Shown: positions 36,933 to 44,912 of the stretch, piece after piece
Layout: each line of letters opens with the position of its first letter
Position numbering within the stretch: position 1 is the first letter of the stretch
DNA from: Actinomycetaceae bacterium MB13-C1-2
GTDB taxonomy: Bacteria; Actinomycetota; Actinomycetes; Actinomycetales; Actinomycetaceae
Length of the DNA: 64,000 nucleotides
Reading direction: 5' to 3'
Assembly: GCA_035621235.1 (NCBI GenBank)
Contig: CP141731.1
Coordinates: 2,514,610 to 2,578,609, forward strand
The notes under the pieces: generated by a model
Databases searched by the model: none
The model's input: only the letters and a program-made list of their open reading frames with translations
Told to the model about the DNA's origin: nothing
Made by a program: the position numbers and the translations under genes

Positions 36933-36964
36933 CTTACTATTCGTAAGTGCTTACTAACGGTAAG
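36933..36964. promoter_or_regulatory. Tandem operator in the qorB-like/hxlR intergenic region
   Basis: Two copies of CTTAC-N5-GTAAG, at 36933-36947 and 36950-36964, two bases apart. The arms are perfect in both and the centres differ (TATTC, TAACG), as expected for a dimer site. HxlR/DUF24 regulators of the QorR type bind such inverted repeats and respond to oxidants or quinones. Confidence 0.75.
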
Positions 36965-37019
36965 CTAGGCTGAGCAAAAGTGTCAAGCACCGCGAGCGGA
37001 TTGGGAAAGGAGAGCATCG

Positions 37020-37394
37020 ATGGGACACAGGACAGAAGAGGTTGAGTTTGCTCCAGACGTTCTTGAGTCGAATTGCCCGTCCCGAAGATTGCTGCGGGAC
37101 GTTACCGGCCGCTGGGCACCGCTTGTCCTTATCTCGCTGGACGATGGCATTAGCCGCTTCGGGGACTTGCACCGCGCAATCGGCGGCTCCAACGAACGCA
37201 TGTTGTCACAAACGCTTACAACCCTTGTTGGCGATGGGTTTGTCACCCGCGATCAGGGCACAAACGAACGCCCGGTCTACGGGTTAACGGAAGGAGGGCG
37301 AGAAATCGCCCGCCAGCTCAAGGCTCTGCGTGACGCGGTCTACGATCATCTGAATGCGTCAGACGCCAGTCCCACCGACGTGGCACTCGAGTAA
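37020..37394 (+). CDS. HxlR-family (DUF24) transcriptional regulator
   Basis: Winged-helix regulator of 124 residues. Cys19 lies in the N-terminal SNCPSRRLL segment, the position of the redox-sensing Cys of QorR, YodB and related proteins. The DNA-binding helix region is FGDLHRAIGGSNERMLSQTL and the wing VTRDQGTNERPVYGLT. AAGGAG is eight bases before the ATG. It probably represses itself and the divergent quinone reductase-like gene through the tandem repeats. Confidence 0.9.
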   Translation: MGHRTEEVEFAPDVLESNCPSRRLLRDVTGRWAPLVLISLDDGISRFGDLHRAIGGSNERMLSQTLTTLVGDGFVTRDQGTNERPVYGLTEGGREIARQLKALRDAVYDHLNASDASPTDVALE

Positions 37395-37446
37395 CTCAAC
37401 TCGCTGGGGTCTACCCTTTGGGAGTTGTCTGGGTCACCATTAGAAC

Positions 37447-38331
37447 ATGGACAAGGGCGAGCAATTCATTGAAGCAGATGGACACTCGGTCCGGGTCACA
37501 CATCCAGACAAGATTCTCTACCCCGCAAGTGGCACCACGAAACAAGACGTTATCAACTACTACCGCTCCATAGCCGAGACGATGCTGCCGCACTGTCGGG
37601 ATCGCGCTGCGACTCAGAAACGATGGCCGGGCGGAGTGGGCAACGACGGACTAGGTCAGTCTTTCTTCCAGAAAAACCTTAGCGGTTCGGTTCCCAGCTG
37701 GGTGCACACTGCAGATATCCAACACAAGGACCATGTCAACACCTATCCACTGGTAAATGACGAGGCGACCCTCATCTGGCTCGCCCAACTGGCCGCGTTA
37801 GAAGTACACGTGCCACAGTGGCGTTTCGACGCTGATGGAAACCCAATGAATCCAGACCGCCTAGTCTTCGACCTCGACCCGGGCGAAGGTGTCACTCTCA
37901 GAGACTGCGCCAACGTGGCTTTCATGATCCGTCGGAAGCTTCGCAAACTCGGGCTCGAATCAGTTCCCGTAACAAGCGGGAGCAAAGGCATTCACATCTA
38001 TGCCCCTCTGGGTGGCGATCTAACCTCCGAGCAGGCCGTGACTATGGCTCATGAAATAGCCCAATCTCTGGAGCAAGAGCACCCCGAGCAGATCACGAGT
38101 TCCATGAAGAAGTCTCTTCGCACTGGAAAAGTCTTCGTGGACTGGAGCCAAAACAACCCGTCCAAAACCACCGTGGCCCCGTACTCGCTCCGCGGAAGGA
38201 CAAGGCCGACCGTTGCTGCTCCTCGCACATGGCACGAACTCGCTTCCCCTTACCTGCGTCAGCTCGAGTTCGAAGAAGTGCTCGACAAAGTCGCCAAGCG
38301 AGGCGACCCGCTCGCCGAGCCCACCCGGTAA
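37447..38331 (+). CDS. LigD polymerase-domain protein, stand-alone
   Basis: Archaeo-eukaryotic-primase-type DNA polymerase domain of bacterial NHEJ, 294 residues. The metal-binding aspartates Asp142 and Asp144 are in FDLDPGEG, SGSKGIHIYAPL holds the conserved His, and VFVDWSQN supplies the third Asp; APYSLRGR matches the nucleotide-binding region. No ligase or nuclease domain is fused, and no ku or ligD ligase gene is in the window. Start at ATG 37447, with a weak upstream ribosome site. A -10-like CACCAT six bases upstream may indicate a leaderless mRNA. Confidence 0.92.
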   Translation: MDKGEQFIEADGHSVRVTHPDKILYPASGTTKQDVINYYRSIAETMLPHCRDRAATQKRWPGGVGNDGLGQSFFQKNLSGSVPSWVHTADIQHKDHVNTYPLVNDEATLIWLAQLAALEVHVPQWRFDADGNPMNPDRLVFDLDPGEGVTLRDCANVAFMIRRKLRKLGLESVPVTSGSKGIHIYAPLGGDLTSEQAVTMAHEIAQSLEQEHPEQITSSMKKSLRTGKVFVDWSQNNPSKTTVAPYSLRGRTRPTVAAPRTWHELASPYLRQLEFEEVLDKVAKRGDPLAEPTR

Positions 38332-38541
38332 CAGCCATCCGAGGGTGTCGGCGCGCATCGTCATCGAGAAACCCGGATCCCGATCTGCGCCTTGAGCCTT
38401 GGCAAAATTTCTGTCACAACCACTGGAACACACCGCCCAGATCACTAAGAGTCACTAAAGACGACGGACTTGTTATTCACCGAGTCGCCACCTCAGCACG
38501 GCCATACTCCTCGCGGCCAATCCATGACGGCGCCCCCGTCG

Positions 38542-39618
38542 CTAATTGAACGCCCGCCTGTACTGCGGCGGCACGTAGTCCACCTCGTACTGAAGCCCCT
38601 TGGCTGCATGCAGCGCAAAGTTCGGGTCGCGCATCGTCTCACGTCCGATCAGCACAACGTCGGCCTGCCCACTCGCCAGAATTTGCTCAGCCTGCAACGG
38701 ATCATTGATAACGCCAACCGCGGCTGTTGGCACATCCGATCGCCGACGTACCTCTTCCGCGAATCGCACCTGGTAACCGGGACCCGCAGGGATTCGGGCG
38801 AGGACATTCCCACCCGTAGACACGTCAATCAGATCAACGCCGCGCCCCTTCAGCCAGTCCACCAGGCGAACCGTGTCGTCAGTCGTGATGCCACCTTCTG
38901 TCCAATCGGTGGCCGACAAACGTACCAGCACGGGGACGTCCTCTCCCACTTCTTTCCGCACGGCGTCGACCGTTTCGAAGAGGATACGTGCCCGGTTCTT
39001 GGGAGTTCCCCCGTACTCGTCACTTCGCTGGTTGCTAAGTGGTGAAAGGAACTCGTGAATCAGGTATCCGTGCGCGGCATGCACCTCAACAAAGTCAAAC
39101 CCAGCCTCCACCGCGCGTCGTGCCGCTAGCGCAAACGCCGCAACAATCTCCGCGATCTCGTCAGTAGTGAGAGCGCGCGGCTCCGCAAGACCCGGGAATG
39201 CGATGGCCGACGGAGCGACCGTCTGCCACCCACCGTCCGCGAGCGCCATACTCCCCTTGCGGTCGACTCCCCACTCCGGCCACACCGACGCCTTCCGTCC
39301 CGCGTGAGCCAGTTGGATGCCGATGGCCGCCTCTTGGGAATGAACAAAGTCAATGATGGGGACGAGGGCATCCCGTTGCGCCTCATTCCAGAGTCCTAGA
39401 TCAGCAGGAGAAATCCGTCCCTCGGGAACCACTCCTGTCGCCTCAACAATCACCGCACCAAACCCACCCCGAGCAATTCCCCCGTAATGCACCAGGTGCC
39501 AGGGGGTTGCGACACCGTCCCACCCCTCGGCCGAATACTGACACATTGGCGGCACCCAGATCCGGTTCCGGACGGTAAGTCCACGAAGCACAATAGGATC
39601 AAACAGTAAGTGCGACAA
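38542..39618 (-). CDS. NADH:flavin oxidoreductase, old yellow enzyme family (YqjM-like)
   Basis: FMN-dependent ene-reductase-type TIM barrel. The N-terminus LRGLTVRNRIWVPPMCQYSA carries the Cys of YqjM-type enzymes; HAGRKAS, HAAHGYLIHEFLSPLSNQRS and the C-terminal Gly-Arg phosphate loop (VLIGRETMRDP) follow. I favour a TTG start at 39618 (358 residues, family length); ATG 39711 would add a 31-residue N-terminus with no similarity, and the open frame continues to 39819. Physiological substrate unknown. Confidence 0.9.
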   Translation of the reverse strand: MSHLLFDPIVLRGLTVRNRIWVPPMCQYSAEGWDGVATPWHLVHYGGIARGGFGAVIVEATGVVPEGRISPADLGLWNEAQRDALVPIIDFVHSQEAAIGIQLAHAGRKASVWPEWGVDRKGSMALADGGWQTVAPSAIAFPGLAEPRALTTDEIAEIVAAFALAARRAVEAGFDFVEVHAAHGYLIHEFLSPLSNQRSDEYGGTPKNRARILFETVDAVRKEVGEDVPVLVRLSATDWTEGGITTDDTVRLVDWLKGRGVDLIDVSTGGNVLARIPAGPGYQVRFAEEVRRRSDVPTAAVGVINDPLQAEQILASGQADVVLIGRETMRDPNFALHAAKGLQYEVDYVPPQYRRAFN

Positions 39619-39819
39619 AAGAACCTGGCCTTTCCACAAACGCAGTCCAATAGTTACGAGGATAATCGGCTTGGATGGCACCGACCATTCATTCCCCGCG
39701 TTCTGCGACATTTCTGTTCTCACGAACTCGCTGACATTTGCCGGACGTTTCCGTACCGGAACGCCTGTCAGAGTTGGTGGCCATGTCCGCTGTCGGCAGC
39801 GTCCAGTACGTCGAACCAC

Positions 39820-40971
39820 TCAGTTGATAGCAATGATCTTGTCGTCATCAGGACCCGGGTCAACGCGACCGTCAGTGTTATTGGTCAAAATCCATATCTT
39901 CCCATTTGGTCGAACAACCACGTCACGCAAACGTCCGTATTCCTCCACATACAGTTCAGTAAACGAAGTTAAGTCGCCAAGCGGAATCACCCGGAGCCTC
40001 ATCCCACGTAGGTTCGCCATATAGATGCTGCCATCGGCAATGGCGATACCGGACGGACTTGCCACCTCCGGGGTCCAGACCGCGATCGGATCAATGAAAC
40101 CTTCAGCGCCGGAGACACCCTCGTGTATCGGCCAACCATAGTTACCGCCCGGGTGAATAATGTTGAGCTCGTCCCACGCATGGTCCCCAAACTCAGAAGC
40201 GTACATGGTTCCGTCTGAACCCCAGGCTAGTCCTTGAACGTTACGGTGACCGTAAGTGTAAACCGGCGAACCCTCGAACGGGTTATCCGCAGGGACTCCA
40301 CCATCGGGGGTAAGGCGAAGGATCTTTCCGGCAAGCGAGCTAAGGTCCTGCGCGCCGGTTGGGTAGTATGCGTCTCCGGTTGTTGCGTAGAGCATTCCAT
40401 CCGGACCGAAGGCGAGACGTCCCCCATTGTGGTTGGTTGAGAAGGGAATGCCGTCAAGCAAGATCTCTTCGCTGCCCAACTGGTAGCTGCCGGGTTCGCC
40501 CTGAAGCTTGAACCGAACAATCCGGTTGTCTGCGGGCGAGGTGTAGTAACAGTAGAGGTAGCCCTCGTTCACCGCGAGACCGAGTAGGCCGCCCTCGTGC
40601 AAGGGTGCAGCTCCCCCGATTACGCCTACCTCGCGAGTTTGGCCGTCATCGGTAAGTTCAAGGACGCGGCGCGAGTCACGTTCACTAATAAAGGTGGCAC
40701 CATTACCAAAAGCAATCGACCACGGTGCAGCGAGGTTCGTAACGACGACGCCGCTCGCGGTATCAAGGAATGTTGGCTCCGGCTCTTCCTCCGGCAGTGA
40801 CTGCGGGAGTTCCTGTGGTCGGCTCTGTGATTCGTGCGCACTGCTCTGTGGTGTCGGATCGGGGTCCGTGGCAATCTCCTCGGCGGGCTGTGAACAACCC
40901 GCAAGGGCAATCGCCACGGCGGCTAGACCCGCCCAGGATAACTTTCTTCGCCTATTCGGACGGGTACGCAT
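39820..40971 (-). CDS. PQQ-dependent sugar dehydrogenase-like lipoprotein
   Basis: Six-bladed propeller of the glucose/sorbosone dehydrogenase (YliI/Asd) family, 383 residues. A basic N-terminus, a hydrophobic stretch and the lipobox LAGC (Cys26) mark a lipoprotein, followed by an acidic/Pro-rich linker. Propeller blades include NLAAPWSIAFG, HEGGLLGLAV, NHNGGRLAFGPDGMLYATTGD and GHRNVQGLAW. It probably oxidises aldose sugars with PQQ outside the membrane, but no PQQ synthesis genes are present. Confidence 0.88.
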   Translation of the reverse strand: MRTRPNRRRKLSWAGLAAVAIALAGCSQPAEEIATDPDPTPQSSAHESQSRPQELPQSLPEEEPEPTFLDTASGVVVTNLAAPWSIAFGNGATFISERDSRRVLELTDDGQTREVGVIGGAAPLHEGGLLGLAVNEGYLYCYYTSPADNRIVRFKLQGEPGSYQLGSEEILLDGIPFSTNHNGGRLAFGPDGMLYATTGDAYYPTGAQDLSSLAGKILRLTPDGGVPADNPFEGSPVYTYGHRNVQGLAWGSDGTMYASEFGDHAWDELNIIHPGGNYGWPIHEGVSGAEGFIDPIAVWTPEVASPSGIAIADGSIYMANLRGMRLRVIPLGDLTSFTELYVEEYGRLRDVVVRPNGKIWILTNNTDGRVDPGPDDDKIIAIN

Positions 40972-41019
40972 AATCGGTCCGATCTGATCGGTTACTTGAG
41001 CACTCCGGATTGAGGCTAG

Positions 41020-41847
41020 TTACGATTCAAGCAGCCCTAGGCGCTCGAAAGCTAGAGCCAGTCCACCCTCGTCCACCCCGGCAGTAACCCAGTCTGCGGC
41101 CGCTCGGGCTGCGGGAACGCCGTCGCCCATCGCCACCGAGGTTCCTGCGACACTAAGCATCTCGATGTCGTTGTCCGAATCTCCAATTGCGATCGTTTCC
41201 TCGATTGGAACGCCAAGCTTCTCCGCGATCTTCATCATTCCGACCGACTTGTTCATTCCCGGCGCCCCGAGTTCTCCGATCACGCTGACGTGTGTGCGTA
41301 GTGAACCCGGGATCACCTCGTATCGGTCGCCAAAGTGTTCCTGGACGTCTTCCAAGGTCGCCTTTGCATCGCTTGGAATCGCAAAAACTGTCTTAGGAGC
41401 GCTTTCTGGGACTCCTACACGAACGTACGGCTCGATCTGGGTCAGGTATGCGCTCCAGTCAGCAGCCGAGTCTCCCCCGGCCTCTGGTGGAATGAAGACC
41501 TTGAGGATGTCACCTAGTGTGTTGATATTTGTCCCGGTGAGCCAGTAGTGGTCGATGCCTTTGTCCATCAGCCACTCAGATATCTCCGTCAGCTCTTCTT
41601 GTGGCATCCGCACATCCAGGACAGGAGTTCCGTCGACCTCTGCGTATGCGCCGTTCAAAGCAACAATGTCCCGGAATCCGATATCCCAGAGGAACTGATA
41701 GATCTCGACCTTGCTTCGTCCCGTGCACAGAACTAGACGGTGACCGCCGGCGACGGCGGCAGTCAACGCCTCTCGCGCGGAATCGGGAAGTTGTTGGTCG
41801 TCGTTCAGTAACGTGCCATCTACGTCAAGGAATACAAGTCGGCTCAC
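41020..41847 (-). CDS. HAD-superfamily (Cof-type) phosphatase
   Basis: A 275-residue HAD hydrolase. The nucleophile and acid/base Asp8 and Asp10 are in FLDVDGTLLN, motif II is LCTGRSK, and motif IV is IGDSDNDIEM. The C2-type cap lies in the middle, as in Cof/YidA sugar-phosphate or FMN phosphatases. The GTG start has CAGTAT six bases upstream, a possible leaderless promoter. Substrate cannot be told. Confidence 0.92.
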   Translation of the reverse strand: MSRLVFLDVDGTLLNDDQQLPDSAREALTAAVAGGHRLVLCTGRSKVEIYQFLWDIGFRDIVALNGAYAEVDGTPVLDVRMPQEELTEISEWLMDKGIDHYWLTGTNINTLGDILKVFIPPEAGGDSAADWSAYLTQIEPYVRVGVPESAPKTVFAIPSDAKATLEDVQEHFGDRYEVIPGSLRTHVSVIGELGAPGMNKSVGMMKIAEKLGVPIEETIAIGDSDNDIEMLSVAGTSVAMGDGVPAARAAADWVTAGVDEGGLALAFERLGLLES

Positions 41848-42011
41848 AGGTCCATACTGTCAGACGGTGCGCAGATCGCGCAGGTGCTGCCGCGAGCGCA
41901 ACGGCACAGTCCGCGACCTGTTACGAAGACACGGCGCTAAGATTTAGTTGTTGCCACTGAGGCTGAAGAAAGTTCGACGGCCTACGGCGACGACATTCGC
42001 GAGAAGGCTTA

Positions 42012-43352
42012 ATGAGCAACCACAACCATTCCGGACCAAACCTATTCCCTCGCAGAGGAACATTTTCTGAGGCGAGTCGGATCGCGCAACTTTTACGCAA
42101 AGAGACTGTCGGCGGCTTCATGTTGGTAGCGGCGGCAGTCATCGCAATGATTTGGTCGAACTCCCCCTGGTCTGAGAGCTACGCGGCCATCCGCGACTTC
42201 AAGATTGGCTATGCTCCTTGGCACCTGGAGTTAAGCATTGGTCAATGGACCTCTGATGGGCTGCTAGCAATTTTCTTCTTCATGGTCGGTCTGGAACTGA
42301 AGCGTGAGTTTGTTATCGGAGACCTAAGGAAGCTCAGCACAGCTGTAGTACCCATTGCGGCAGCCTTTGGCGGAGTCGCTGTTCCAGCTCTTATTTACAC
42401 TGCCGTGGTTTCTGGAAACCCGAATCTACACCACGGATGGGCAATCCCAACGGCGACAGACATCGCTTTCGCGGTGGCGGTGCTGGCAATCATCGGCTCG
42501 AAGCTTCCTTCCGCATTGCGAATATTCCTTCTCACGCTTGCCGTCGTTGATGATCTGATCGCCATCACGATCATCGCCGTCTTCTACTCTGACAACATCA
42601 ACCTTGGTTACCTTCTAGCATCGCTTGGAGTCATTGCAGTTTATGGGGTAATCGCGCAGCGTTACAGGGGCATTTTCGGCCTGCAACCGTTTGCCGCGTG
42701 GGTCGTGCTGTTCCCGATTGGTGTGGTCGCGTGGGCATTTATGCACGCATCGGGAATCCATGCCACGATCGCGGGAGTTCTGCTCGGACTGACCATTCCT
42801 GTCCTTCACCGCAGCAACGCACCAGAGGAGTTCAAGAAGCGCCCCGGACTCGCCGAAGAGTTCGAGCACCGTTTTCGACCTCTTTCGACCGGAGTGGCAG
42901 TGCCACTGTTTGCCCTGTTTGCTGCGGGAGTGCCGCTCGGCGGAGTAAACGGGTTTCGAGAGTCGCTAACAAGCACGGTATCCGTAGCGGTTATGTTGGC
43001 CCTGGTACTTGGCAAGCCCCTTGGAATTGTCCTCACGACCTGGGTGACCACTCGGCTCACCCGAACGGGACTCGACCCCTCTTACCACTGGATCGACATG
43101 GTTGGGGTAGGAATGCTGGCCGGAATCGGCTTCACCGTCTCGTTGCTGGTGGCCGAGCTTAGCTTTGATCACGGAAGTGTTGAGGGTGACCACGCGAAAA
43201 TAGCGATCCTTGTCGCATCGGTGATTGCGGCGACGATGGCATCCCTCGTCCTAATTCCTCGTAATCGTCATTACCGACTGATTTACGAGGGGGAACAAGT
43301 CGACGCCGACCAGGACGGCATTCCCGATATCTACCAGAGTAACGAAGAATAA
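42012..43352 (+). CDS. nhaA: Na+/H+ antiporter NhaA
   Basis: Exchanges internal Na+ for H+ and sets pH and sodium tolerance. The 446-residue protein has about 12 membrane segments. The transport aspartates are in LAVVDDLIAI, and the FFFMVGLELKREF and GIHATIAGVLLGL segments are typical. The hydrophilic tail ends in a DADQDGIPDIYQ segment rich in Asp. GAGAAGG precedes the ATG. It ends four bases from the convergent EamA gene. Confidence 0.96.
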   Translation: MSNHNHSGPNLFPRRGTFSEASRIAQLLRKETVGGFMLVAAAVIAMIWSNSPWSESYAAIRDFKIGYAPWHLELSIGQWTSDGLLAIFFFMVGLELKREFVIGDLRKLSTAVVPIAAAFGGVAVPALIYTAVVSGNPNLHHGWAIPTATDIAFAVAVLAIIGSKLPSALRIFLLTLAVVDDLIAITIIAVFYSDNINLGYLLASLGVIAVYGVIAQRYRGIFGLQPFAAWVVLFPIGVVAWAFMHASGIHATIAGVLLGLTIPVLHRSNAPEEFKKRPGLAEEFEHRFRPLSTGVAVPLFALFAAGVPLGGVNGFRESLTSTVSVAVMLALVLGKPLGIVLTTWVTTRLTRTGLDPSYHWIDMVGVGMLAGIGFTVSLLVAELSFDHGSVEGDHAKIAILVASVIAATMASLVLIPRNRHYRLIYEGEQVDADQDGIPDIYQSNEE

Positions 43353-43356
43353 CCGT

Positions 43357-44229
43357 TCACCCGGCGAGCGGAAATAGCATCGTCAGGGTGCCGATTACTA
43401 TCAGTACAAGGCCGACCAGCGCTTTTCTAGACTGCCTTTCCCCGAATATCAGCCACGCCAAAACAACCGTGACAAGAATACTCAGCTTGTCGATTGGAGC
43501 AACGACGCTAGCTGGACCATCCTGCATCGCGCGCCAGTAGAAAAGCCATGAGACTCCAGTTGCCAAACCTGAGAGCGCAATGAACCCGATTTCGCGTCTG
43601 GGAATAGCGCTAAGTCTAGAAGCCTCGCCACTTATGGCCACCACGATCCAAGCCATTATTAGCACCACAAACGAGCGCACCGCGGTTCCTAGATTTGATT
43701 CGACGCCTACAATACCGACCTTTCCGAGGATTGCAGTCAGCGCCGCGAAAACTGCCGAACCCAGGGCATAGAAGACCCAAGAACCGGCGCCCTTCTTGGT
43801 TGGATCGGGGCGCCATTCAACCATCAGGTAGGTACCAACGGAGATCAGAGCAATACCAACAAGGCGGGCAACAAGACTGTTCGTTTCGCCAAGTAAAAAG
43901 ACTGCCAGAAGCACCGTGATTACGATGCTCGACTTGTCTATGGCCGAGACCGTTGAAACCGGTCCAAGCTGGATGGCGCGGAAGAAACAGAGCCACGAGG
44001 CACCTGTCGCCAAACCTGAAAGGACCAGAAAGAACCAGGTTTGGCCACTCAGATCACCGATAGCCTGCCAAGATCCGACAATCGTTACCATCAGTAGAGC
44101 GCTCAGAAGAACGACAATGGTTCGCAGCGCAGTGGCTAAATTCGACGGAGTCTGCTCAACGCCCGCCTTGGCAAGAATCGCGGTGAGCCCGGCAAAGAAC
44201 GCGGCGCCGAGAGCAAACAGAATCCACAC
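43357..44229 (-). CDS. EamA/DMT-family membrane transporter
   Basis: A 290-residue protein of ten membrane segments made of two EamA repeats; both halves contain near-identical words (ALTAILGKVG vs GLTAILAKAG; SGLATGVSWL vs SGLATGASWL), showing internal duplication. Substrate unknown; drug/metabolite exporters of this type carry varied small molecules. GTG start just four bases after the methyltransferase stop, so the two are co-translated. Confidence 0.92.
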   Translation of the reverse strand: MWILFALGAAFFAGLTAILAKAGVEQTPSNLATALRTIVVLLSALLMVTIVGSWQAIGDLSGQTWFFLVLSGLATGASWLCFFRAIQLGPVSTVSAIDKSSIVITVLLAVFLLGETNSLVARLVGIALISVGTYLMVEWRPDPTKKGAGSWVFYALGSAVFAALTAILGKVGIVGVESNLGTAVRSFVVLIMAWIVVAISGEASRLSAIPRREIGFIALSGLATGVSWLFYWRAMQDGPASVVAPIDKLSILVTVVLAWLIFGERQSRKALVGLVLIVIGTLTMLFPLAG

Positions 44230-44233
44230 GAGG

Positions 44234-44854
44234 CTAGATTGCCTCTGCTTTCAGCAAGAACAGCGGAATCTGCCTGGTCTCATCATCAACCGTCTTTGTC
44301 TGGCTATAGACCGTCTCAACTGAGTGGACCCGGAACCTTGCTTCACGACACCATTTTGAGAGTTCATCGCGATCGAATCCATGATGGCCGTTAAACCCCT
44401 CAAAGTTCTGGTGCCAAAACCCTCCATCCTGATCCATGTCAATCGCCAGCAATCGTCCACCGACTGGGAGCAGACCCCAAATGTTCTCTAGGACCGTCTG
44501 CAAATCATGAATGTGGTGGAAAGCGAGGGTACTGAAAACTACGTCCACCTCGGTGTCAGGCAGAGGCCGCTCAGCGAGGTCCCATTGCAGGGCGCTTACT
44601 TTTGGGCCGTTCAGTTCTTCTAGTTTTGTCTCGACCTGCTCGATCATTCCCGCAGATGAGTCAACCAACAACAAGCTCCGGAACTGGTCTTGTAGCTCAA
44701 GTCCCAAAGCACCCGTGCCGCACCCGTATTCAAGTCCTCGCACCCCATCGATGGTTGGCGGCAGAGCCTCACGGATAGCTGATGCAAAGACCTTTGCTCG
44801 CTCAAGCCTGCGCTGCCGATCCCATGCAGAAGCTGCTTTGTCGAACTGATTCAT
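44234..44854 (-). CDS. Class I SAM-dependent methyltransferase
   Basis: Rossmann-type methyltransferase of 206 residues with motif I GLEYGCGTGALGLEL (about residues 41-54), VDVVFSTLAFHHI as motif IV and LLPVGGRLLAIDMD as motif V, the signature of UbiE/COQ5-like small-molecule methyltransferases. A -10 TAGAGT sits six bases before the ATG, so its mRNA is probably leaderless. First gene of a pair with the EamA transporter, suggesting modification and export of one compound; this is inference. Confidence 0.92.
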   Translation of the reverse strand: MNQFDKAASAWDRQRRLERAKVFASAIREALPPTIDGVRGLEYGCGTGALGLELQDQFRSLLLVDSSAGMIEQVETKLEELNGPKVSALQWDLAERPLPDTEVDVVFSTLAFHHIHDLQTVLENIWGLLPVGGRLLAIDMDQDGGFWHQNFEGFNGHHGFDRDELSKWCREARFRVHSVETVYSQTKTVDDETRQIPLFLLKAEAI

Positions 44855-44860
44855 GTCACA

Positions 44861-44906
44861 ACTCTAGTGTGGCGGCTGTGGGCCCCTCCGCGCTCATGGC
44901 TAAGCT
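44861..44906. promoter_or_regulatory. Divergent leaderless promoters
   Basis: Minus strand: TAGAGT (44861-44866) six bases before the methyltransferase ATG. Plus strand: TAAGCT (44901-44906) six bases before the acyl-CoA ligase ATG. Neither gene has a Shine-Dalgarno sequence. The 58 bases between the two starts must hold both -35 regions. Confidence 0.55.
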
Positions 44907-44912
44907 GAAACG

